Shown here: positions 35,201-40,363 of the stretch, one piece after another | How the letters are laid out: every line of letters begins with the position of its first letter | Position numbering within the stretch: the first letter of the stretch is position 1 | Assembly (NCBI GenBank): GCA_009694245.1 | Contig: SHVO01000009.1 | Coordinates: 1 to 40,363, forward strand | Length of the DNA stretch: 40,363 nucleotides | Direction of reading: 5' to 3' | Source of the DNA: Rhodospirillaceae bacterium | GTDB taxonomy: Bacteria > Pseudomonadota > Alphaproteobacteria > Rhodospirillales > Rhodospirillaceae | Notes under the pieces: model-generated | Seen by the model: only the letters and a program-made list of their open reading frames with translations | Told to the model about the DNA's origin: nothing | Database searches by the model: none | Made by a program: the position numbers and the translations under genes

Positions 35201-35372
35201 GGTGGTGACCCTCGTGGTTATTCCGGTGTTCTACATGCTTCTGGCCCGTCGTACGGGCTCGCCCGACCGCGTCGCCGCCGAGCTTAAGGAATACGAAAAT
35301 GCTTACCCCGCCAGCTCACGCAGCCAGGGCGGCTCGGACGGGCATTTTCCCGGTCAGCAGCCGGCCGAATAG
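32220..35372 (+). CDS. RND efflux permease (HAE-1-like)
   Basis: The 1050-residue proton-driven transporter has the duplicated RND layout: start LSDFSVRRPVVATVASILLV, a periplasmic domain, TM4 proton-relay Asp pair in GLVVDDAIIMVENIHRR, and TM10 Lys in GLAAKNGILIVEF. The Gly/Met-rich insert QGRGGGGMMGGGMQ in the second periplasmic domain is unusual and lies near where the porter loops face the substrate path. Start is ATG 32220. It is 62 bases downstream of the adaptor gene. Substrates (drugs, detergents, lipids) cannot be read from sequence. A G+C hairpin at 35387-35405 follows. Confidence 0.95.
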   Translation: MVLSDFSVRRPVVATVASILLVVFGLYAFFRLPVRETPDIDRPVVNVGVNYQGASAEVVETKIVKVIEDQISGIPGVHAVNSFSRDGRGQINLEFAEGYDINTAANDIRDQIARVTNRLPEDADPPSIQKADSESDSIMTLNLSGSRTQMELASYAIITLQPRIASIEGVAYVQINGQRQKSMRVWLDRRALAARGLTVADVQTALRRENVELGAGQVESTDRNFTLRTIRAYQTVDDFAKLVIARGPNNYLVRLGEVAKVELAPVDIHSVFRNNGVPGLGLQVVKQPGASTLDVAKLVTAEVANVQAILPPGLKLVINSDNSEFIATAIKEVSIAVGFSAVLVMVVIYLFLGTLRAAIIPAVAVPISLIATSIVLWPAQFSINILTLLAMVLAIGLVVDDAIIMVENIHRRMKLGEPTLLAAQRGARQVGMAVVSTTLVLVAAFVPVALLQGSAGSLFKEFAVSMAVAVVFSMFVSLTLTPVMCSKILTLKLDTSKVAQAADRAFEKLKAAYLKILDRALDAPKIVVAGFLAIVALSGGLFLLLPQEFTPREDRGFFQMQVRAPDGSNAAYTGRQLKAATDMLKPYVESGEVLRVLEFLYGNGNFGNALVVMAPWDQRKRSTAEVVRELTPKLQQITGAQVAANLPAGQGRGGGGMMGGGMQLAISGPTYDDLRVWRDAMMDGLRGNPMFVQVRNSFTEGKPQIRIRIDQVRAADLGVSVGDIGDALAAMLGSRRVTTFVDGGEEYDVILQSRDEDRQTPNDVSNIYVRSATTRALIPLSSLVTLEEGSYADSFNRLDRRRTINLNLFPRTDVILSDIITEVERVAYEKLPSTAVLTWRGEAGDFKNNSGAIYFSFALALVVVFLVLAAQFESFIHPIVIMMTVPLAVFGALAGLLLFGQSINLFSQIGLIVLVGLAAKNGILIVEFTNQLRDAGRNFREALIEASLIRLRPIIMTALATIMGALPLVLATGAGSESRRPIGVVIFTGVAFAVVVTLVVIPVFYMLLARRTGSPDRVAAELKEYENAYPASSRSQGGSDGHFPGQQPAE

Positions 35373-35386
35373 GGCCTCCCATAGAC

Positions 35387-35405
35387 CCCGCGGGCGCTCC
35401 GCGGG
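35387..35405 (+). terminator. GC-rich hairpin after the RND permease
   Basis: CCCGCGG-GCGCT-CCGCGGG is a perfect 7-bp stem, 14 bases after the permease stop. It has no U-tract, so it is a weak terminator candidate or an mRNA-stabilising hairpin. Confidence 0.4.
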
Positions 35406-35509
35406 CCCTCCCCCACTCTGGTAATGCAGGCCCTCTTTCGCCTACGGTAAGATTGTATCGGGCGGCGCGATACTCTAAATGCGGGCGCGCTGCGAACTGG
35501 GGGCTTGGC

Positions 35510-38026
35510 GTGAAGGAAAAAGAGCTGCGATTTGCGCTGGTGTGTTACGGCGGCGTGTCGCTGGCCGTTTATATGCACGGCGTAACTAAGGAAATCCTCA
35601 AACTCGTACGCGCTTCGCGTGATTTCCACACATTCACCAACCACCGCCAACCCAATCTGACCTACGCCGATGTGGCGAGCCCGCGAGATGAGCCGGCCGA
35701 TACCGAAGAGGCTTACTTCGAGCTGTTACGCATCATCGGCGAGACCCTTGACCTGCGCATCGTCGTTGACATCATCGCCGGAGCTTCCGCCGGCGGCATC
35801 AACGGCGTGATTCTGGCGCGTGCCTTGGCCCACGACCTCAACATCGACCCCTTGCGCGATTTCTGGCTCAAGAACTCCGACGTCACCGAACTGATGCCGC
35901 TCCACGTCAAGGCAGGTCCGTGGCGGAAGTGGTACTTCCGGCCGTTTGTCTGGCTGTTCCTCTGGCGGTTCCGCAAGGATCTCGGTGGCAACCTAGAGCT
36001 CAAACAGAAGCTTTCGATGTTCTTGCGCTCCCGCTGGTTCAAGCCGCCCTTCGACGGCTACAACTTGACGCGGGTGCTCTACGACGGCTTCTCTCGCATG
36101 GGCGATCCGGTGGTCGGGCCGGGAAGCTCTCTGGTTCCGAGCGGGCTAGAACTCGACCTGTTTGTCACGGTCACCGATTTCCACGGCTACGTCACCGCCA
36201 CACCCATCCATGATCCACCGGTCATCCAAGACCGCGAGCATCGGCAGATGCTGCGGTTGTCGTACCGTGAATGGCCCAAGGGCCATGAGAACAGCGATTT
36301 CGATCGGGAAAATATACCGGCGCTGGTGTTCGCCGCGCGGGCGACATCGTCTTTCCCCGGCGCTTTTCCGCCGATGCAGTTCAGCGAAATCGACCGCCTG
36401 ATCGCCGAGCATCGTCTCGGCTGGCGCTCGCGGGTTGATTTCCTCTATCGCAATTTCCGGCCCTATCTGCTGGCAAACCTCAACCCGGCGGCGGCATCGT
36501 TCATCGACGGCAGCGTGCTCAATAACAAACCCTTCGCCAAGGCTATCGACGCGATTCGCGGCCGGCCGGCCTATCGCCAAGTCGACCGGAGGCTGCTTTA
36601 CATCGACCCGCATCCGCAAGGCTCGGATCGCCGCTCGACGGCCCGGGTGCCGGGCTTTTTCTCGACGTTGAAGGGTGCGCTCTCGGATATTCCGCGCAAC
36701 GAGCCGATCCACGACGATCTAGCCTGGGTAAATACCTACAACGCCGAGGTTCGGCGCCTGCAGCTGGTGGTCGATAGCGCCCGGTCCCATATTCGCGCCA
36801 TGGCCGACGCCGTCGCCGGCGTTGCGCTTGATGGCCCCGTCACCGGCGAACAGGTCGGCCGTTTCCGCGAACTTGCCAATAACCGCGTGCGCCAAGAGAC
36901 CGGCTTTGCTTATGAAGGCTATCTTCGGCTCAAGTTGACTGCCGTGATCGAGGATGTTGCCGGACTGGTTGGCCAGATTTGCGGTTATGATCGCAACACT
37001 GCGGAATCGAGTCGAATTGTCGCCGTCATACAGAAGTGGGCCGATCTAAGCGGGGTTTCGCCCTCGGCCGCCGAACTCCGCAAACCGTCCGATGCGGCAG
37101 TTGGTCCGCCGACCTGGGTCAAGTTCCTGCTGCGATTCGACGTGCGCTACCGTCAGCGCCGGGTTCGATTCGTCGTCCGTGCTGTCAATCAGCTCTACAC
37201 GCGCCTCGCCGAGGAGGACTTTGGCGGACTGACGTCGGAACGCTTGGACCGCGTCAAGGCGGGACTCTACGACGCCCTCGCGCTGCTGCAGCCCATGACC
37301 GCGCGGGCTGCGGTAGGGGAAGAGCAAGCCGGCGGCCTTAGCCGCGAAGTCCTCGAGGCCGTGAAGGCGGTCGTGCGCGAAATTGTCCAGGCGATGGTAA
37401 CCGAGCCTGCGCTCGCAACCGATCCTGCGACCGTCGCGCGGATGTTCGCCACCACCATCGGCGAGGCCCTCGATCTATTGGGAAACGATCTCGCCCTGGA
37501 ATCCGGCAATGCCCGCACCGACCAACTGCTGGTTGCCTTGGTCAGCGGCGCCGGGGACGCAGCGCCGCTTCCGGCTCCAGCCAGCCGCGAATTGATCGAG
37601 CACTATATCGGTTTCGCGGTTTGGGATGTCTTGACGTTCTCCATAACCAATTGGCGCGACTTGGACGAGTTCGATGAAATTCGCATCGATCGGCTTAGCC
37701 CCGACGATGCGCAGACTCTGCGCAAAGGCGGCGCGGCCGCGACGTTAAAGGGCATCCAGTTTCACCACTTCGGCGCGTTCTTCTGTCTTGCCTATCGGCA
37801 AAACGATTATCTTTGGGGTCGCCTCCACGCCGCCGACCGCCTCATTGATATTGTCCTCGACGCCGCGCGTATCGAAGGCGCGGCTAATAATATTGACGTG
37901 CTCAGCCTCAAGTCTAAGGCCTTCACATCGATATTGGACGTCGAAACGCGGCACCTTACAGAATGTGGGGAATTGATTGCCCAGCTTCGTCGTGAAATCG
38001 CGATGATTTCATTGTCAAAGAGTTAG
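35510..38026 (+). CDS. Patatin-like phospholipase with DUF3376
   Basis: The 838-residue protein begins KEKELRFALVCYGGVSLAVYMHGVTKE, which carries the glycine-rich oxyanion loop of patatins. The nucleophile is in IIAGASAGGINGV (GxSxG). The catalytic Asp is in SFIDGSVLNNKPFAKAI (DGS where DGG/DGA is usual). DUF3376-type sequence (LLYIDPHPQG, FHHFGAFFCLAYRQNDYLWGRLHAADRLIDIVL) follows, with long helical parts between. It probably hydrolyses lipid acyl esters. GTG 35510 has GGGGG six bases upstream and matches the conserved start. There are no clear membrane helices or signal peptide, but a Trp/Arg-rich patch (FRPFVWLFLWRFRK) could bind membranes. Confidence 0.9.
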   Translation: MKEKELRFALVCYGGVSLAVYMHGVTKEILKLVRASRDFHTFTNHRQPNLTYADVASPRDEPADTEEAYFELLRIIGETLDLRIVVDIIAGASAGGINGVILARALAHDLNIDPLRDFWLKNSDVTELMPLHVKAGPWRKWYFRPFVWLFLWRFRKDLGGNLELKQKLSMFLRSRWFKPPFDGYNLTRVLYDGFSRMGDPVVGPGSSLVPSGLELDLFVTVTDFHGYVTATPIHDPPVIQDREHRQMLRLSYREWPKGHENSDFDRENIPALVFAARATSSFPGAFPPMQFSEIDRLIAEHRLGWRSRVDFLYRNFRPYLLANLNPAAASFIDGSVLNNKPFAKAIDAIRGRPAYRQVDRRLLYIDPHPQGSDRRSTARVPGFFSTLKGALSDIPRNEPIHDDLAWVNTYNAEVRRLQLVVDSARSHIRAMADAVAGVALDGPVTGEQVGRFRELANNRVRQETGFAYEGYLRLKLTAVIEDVAGLVGQICGYDRNTAESSRIVAVIQKWADLSGVSPSAAELRKPSDAAVGPPTWVKFLLRFDVRYRQRRVRFVVRAVNQLYTRLAEEDFGGLTSERLDRVKAGLYDALALLQPMTARAAVGEEQAGGLSREVLEAVKAVVREIVQAMVTEPALATDPATVARMFATTIGEALDLLGNDLALESGNARTDQLLVALVSGAGDAAPLPAPASRELIEHYIGFAVWDVLTFSITNWRDLDEFDEIRIDRLSPDDAQTLRKGGAAATLKGIQFHHFGAFFCLAYRQNDYLWGRLHAADRLIDIVLDAARIEGAANNIDVLSLKSKAFTSILDVETRHLTECGELIAQLRREIAMISLSKS

Positions 38027-38117
38027 GGCATCGTGCCGAAAAGTGGGACCGGTTTTCGCGCCGGCGAAGGCCGGCATTAACTAGATGCGCGCCTTCGCGC
38101 GCGGAACGATGCGACCA
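38024..38117 (+). repeat. Dispersed repeat, long copy
   Basis: It begins TAGGGCATCGTGCCGAAAAG and ends AACGATGCGACCA, the same ends as the copy at 482-533. Between them lies the CCGGCGAAGGCCGGC...GATGCGCGCCTTCG block shared with 15055-15112 and 15831-15878. The TAG at its left edge is the stop codon of the patatin gene. Confidence 0.7.
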
Positions 38118-38126
38118 TAAAAAGTT

Positions 38127-38166
38127 AGAGCAAGCAGTGCGATTCCGAAATCGCGCTGCTTGCTCT
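38127..38166. repeat. 17-bp stem inverted repeat
   Basis: AGAGCAAGCAGTGCGAT and ATCGCGCTGCTTGCTCT pair over 17 bp with one G-T, around TCCGAA. It follows the dispersed repeat and may act as a terminator for the patatin gene or be part of the same repeat family. There is no U-tract. Confidence 0.7.
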
Positions 38167-38256
38167 AATCCGGCGAATTGCAGGAGCAGATTAGTGCGGC
38201 TAGAATCCTTCGTGCGACGGTCTTTCGCACCGTACGGCTGCCGGCTTGGGGGAAAC

Positions 38257-39042
38257 ATGCGCTCGATTGTCGTGAGTATTGCGGCGCTCCTGACACTCTC
38301 CGGTACCGAGGCCATTGCCCAGGACTCATTCGCCGATGCCTTCTGGCAATTTAGGGTCAGCTCCGGCTTCGACTTTAGTTCCGGATTCTACGGTGCCCCT
38401 CGGCGCACGGAGATTCTCTATGTCCCATTGACGCTTCAGGCGGCCAAAGGGCCATGGACGCTCAAGGCGGTAGCGCCGTGGCTCCGCGTATCCGGTCCGG
38501 CGCTCTTGATCGATGGAACCGGCGGCGGAACGGCGGGGGTCCGCACGGGAGGCGCCGCTTCCGGTCTGGGCGATATCAATTTCTCCCTGACCTACGCCCT
38601 CGAAGGGCTTTCCACATATGGCCTCTATGTCGACCTGACGGCGCGTGCCAAGGCCCCGACTGCTAGTTTCAAGAAAGGTCTTGGCACCGGAGCGTGGGAC
38701 GAAGCTTTGCAGATAGATATTGCAAAAACCGTGGGAAGCCTCATGCCCTTCGCTAGTGTGGGATATCGCTTTTCCGGGCAGCCCAAGGGCTTTGCCTTGC
38801 GCGACGTGGTCTACGGCTCCGTCGGCCTTCAATATAGCTGGAGCGATCTGATCACGACCGGGGCGTCTTACGATGTCCGCCGCGCCGCGATCAAAACCGC
38901 GGCCGCGCCGCAGGAGGGCTCGGCTTACGTGAATATTCGGTTTAGCGACGACTGGTCCCTCAATGTCTACGGGGTCGCCGGCTTTTCGCCCAATAGCCCC
39001 TCTGCCGGCGGTGGTCTGGTCGCGACTTACCGCTGGCGTTAA
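38257..39042 (+). CDS. Outer-membrane beta-barrel-type protein
   Basis: The 261-residue exported protein has a signal peptide (MRSIVVSIAALLTLSGTEAIA, cleavage before QDS). After it come alternating amphipathic strands: FRVSSGFDFSSGFYG, GLGDINFSLTYALEG, YGLYVDLTARAKAP, FASVGYRFSG, YGSVGLQYSW, ending in GGGLVATYRWR with a near-terminal aromatic. It resembles transporter/MetA-pathway-type porins in layout, but no specific family is certain. Start ATG 38257 has GGGGGA upstream; the longer frame reads through the hairpin at 38127. It is followed by a TIGR02001-like pseudogene. Confidence 0.7.
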   Translation: MRSIVVSIAALLTLSGTEAIAQDSFADAFWQFRVSSGFDFSSGFYGAPRRTEILYVPLTLQAAKGPWTLKAVAPWLRVSGPALLIDGTGGGTAGVRTGGAASGLGDINFSLTYALEGLSTYGLYVDLTARAKAPTASFKKGLGTGAWDEALQIDIAKTVGSLMPFASVGYRFSGQPKGFALRDVVYGSVGLQYSWSDLITTGASYDVRRAAIKTAAAPQEGSAYVNIRFSDDWSLNVYGVAGFSPNSPSAGGGLVATYRWR

Positions 39043-39162
39043 GCGGGCGCGCTACGTTTGGCCTTCTCAGGAATTACGACAACTTTTGACGGATCGTTAA
39101 GAACAGGCGATATATCAAGGCCTTAGAGACCGGAATCTCACAGGAAAAAGGAGATCGCTACA

Positions 39163-39844
39163 GTGAACATCATTGCCAAGACCGCGATAATTGCAGCCTC
39201 CGCGGCGGGCCCGTTTACGGCTTCCGGGGATGTCCCGTACTTTGTTGAAATTTGCTCAGCAGGCATCACTGGTTGAGCAGGCTACGCGGCCTTGGCCGGC
39301 TGTTCAAGGCGGCCTTGATTAGGACAGCGGCATCGGCCTCCATTTCGGCGGCTAGGCGTCGTCGTTGAACTTCAACGACGCCAATAATGCCACGACGGAG
39401 GTCGATCTCTACGGCGGCTACGGCGGCAAGATCGAAAATTTCTCCTATGACCTCGGGTTCACCTACTATTGGTACCCAGGTGCATCAAGCGCCGCGCAGT
39501 ACGACTTGTGGGAAGTCTATGGCAAAGCCGGCTACGACCTTGGTGTCGCCGCCGTCATGGCCGGGGTGGCCTATACGCCGGATAATTTTGGTGGCACCGG
39601 CGACGCGTTCTACCTCAACACCGTGGTGACCATTCCGGGCGTCGACAAACTCAGTGTCAGCCTCGGCGCCGGCCACTGGATGTTGACCCAGGGTTTCAAG
39701 AGTCAGACCGATTGGAACATTGGCGCGACCATGAAGGTCTACGACTGGTTCGATATCGATGCCAGGTACTACGATTCCGACGTGAGCTTCCTCGGCAATC
39801 TCGCCGACGACCGCTTTGTCGCGAAAATCTCCCGGGCGTTCTAG
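39163..39844 (+). pseudogene. Broken TIGR02001-family outer-membrane protein gene
   Basis: GTG 39163, with AGGAG upstream, opens a signal peptide (NIIAKTAIIAASAAG...) that runs into TGA at 39274. The rest of the protein is in the +1 frame: AVQGGLD-stop-DSGIGLHFGG-stop-ASSLNFNDANNATTEVDLYGGYGG, then an intact barrel-like C-terminus (YDLGFTYYWYPG, WEVYGKAGYDLG, DRFVAKISRAF). TAG at 39320 stands where Tyr is expected and TAG at 39353 where Trp is expected. A frameshift plus two nonsense changes make function unlikely unless the C-terminal part is re-expressed. Its stop overlaps that of the converging IS5 remnant. Confidence 0.78.
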
Positions 39845-40363
39845 GCCACCGACTCATTAGAGCGGATCCAGATTCGAATTGAAGCGAGTTTTACGCTGGC
39901 GAGATAGTTATCATCGCATTTGTCGTACCGGGTTGCGACGGCCCGGAACTGCTTGAGTTTATTGAAGACGCGCTCGACAAGATTACGCTTACGGTAGAGC
40001 CATTTGTTGAAGGTGGGCGGGTTCCGCCTGTGCGGCATCGGCTTTACATTGGCGCGGGCGCCGCGCGCCGCCAGGGTTGCGCGCAAAGCGTCGGGGTCGT
40101 AGGCGCGGTCGGCTAGGAGAATTTCACCCCGGCCGATGGAGGCAAGCATGTCTTCGGAGCTGCCTCCGTCATGGCCTAGCCTTCGGTGAGTTTGAGAAGG
40201 ATTGGCAGGTCGCAGGCGTCAACGAGCGCGTGGATTTTGGTTGTCAGTCCGCCGCGCGAACGACCCATGCAACGGGATCGTGTTTCTTTTTTTGCCGTTG
40301 GCGGCATGCTGATGAACGCGAATGGTCGAGGAGTCGATCATCTGGATGTCACCGTCGTAAGCC
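39841..40363 (-). pseudogene. IS5-type transposase remnant, truncated at window end
   Basis: On the minus strand pieces of an IS5-family DDE transposase appear in different frames: AYDGDIQMIDSSTIRVHQHAA at the window edge, then CMGRSRGGLTTKIHALVDAC, then MLASIGRGEILLADRAYDPDAL and YRKRNLVERVFNKLKQFRAVATRYDK. The DDE residues are in MIDSS, LLADRAYD and LVERVF. A frameshift near the AAAAAAA run (about 40285-40295), a TAG at 40178-40176 in place of Gln and a further 1-base loss near 40174 break the gene. It is non-functional as it stands. The left end of the element should be near 39845-39880. Confidence 0.85.

Noticed and set aside
38137-38256. Longer N-terminus for the outer-membrane protein
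   Set aside because: The extra 40 residues come from the inverted repeat at 38127-38166; ATG 38257 has a ribosome-binding site and starts a signal peptide.

Overview
The window is GC-rich, densely coded, and reads as chromosomal DNA of an alphaproteobacterium. The clues are the Hsp20-DUF1150 pair, a ROSE-type thermosensor hairpin, a DinB with a zinc-ribbon-like N-terminus, a DUF1194 protein, a parS-like 16-mer and dispersed intergenic repeats of the kind common in this class. No rRNA, CRISPR array or intact prophage is visible. The genus cannot be fixed from the sequence alone.

Layout. 0-5 kb holds the end of an EAL-domain gene, sufE, arfB, an ABC exporter and dinB. 4.8-8.1 kb is a plus-strand run of coxG-coxS-coxM-like genes (no large subunit here), an HCCA-isomerase-like gene and an aspartate dehydrogenase. 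8.1-12.8 kb is a minus-strand operon led by a TPP riboswitch: thiC, a TPR/O-GlcNAc-transferase-like gene and mtgA. 13-16 kb holds rhlE with a strong terminator, a YaiI/DUF188 gene and a secreted DUF1194 protein whose N-terminal coding region carries a copy of a dispersed repeat. 16.2-19.8 kb holds a class III CoA transferase, an ACS-type MFS permease and a YkgJ-type Cys-cluster protein. 19.8-23.5 kb holds a cupin divergent from an iorA-iorB pair.

23.5-27 kb looks less GC-rich and less dense. It holds a CIA30-type gene, a conserved gene of unknown function, an intact IS630-type transposase and tRNA-Arg(CCT). A 19-bp near-perfect direct repeat brackets the transposase gene, so this may be a small tRNA-linked acquired segment. 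27-28.1 kb is the heat-shock unit hsp20-DUF1150, with a ROSE-like hairpin, a five-codon leader ORF and a 26-bp palindrome upstream. 28.1-30.5 kb has a TetA-like MFS exporter divergent from a proline iminopeptidase. A structured RNA-like segment ending in a textbook terminator follows. 31-35.4 kb is an RND adaptor plus permease. 35.5-39 kb has a DUF3376/patatin-like protein and an outer-membrane-type protein. The last kilobase is decaying: a TIGR02001-like porin pseudogene meets an IS5-type transposase remnant.

The observations most worth following are the thermosensor/leader-ORF arrangement at hsp20, the unexplained structured RNA at 30.53-30.70 kb, the repeat family whose edges coincide with stop codons and which has entered a coding region, and the TPP-riboswitch operon that ends in protein-glycosylation and peptidoglycan genes. 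I did not find one obviously new multi-gene system.
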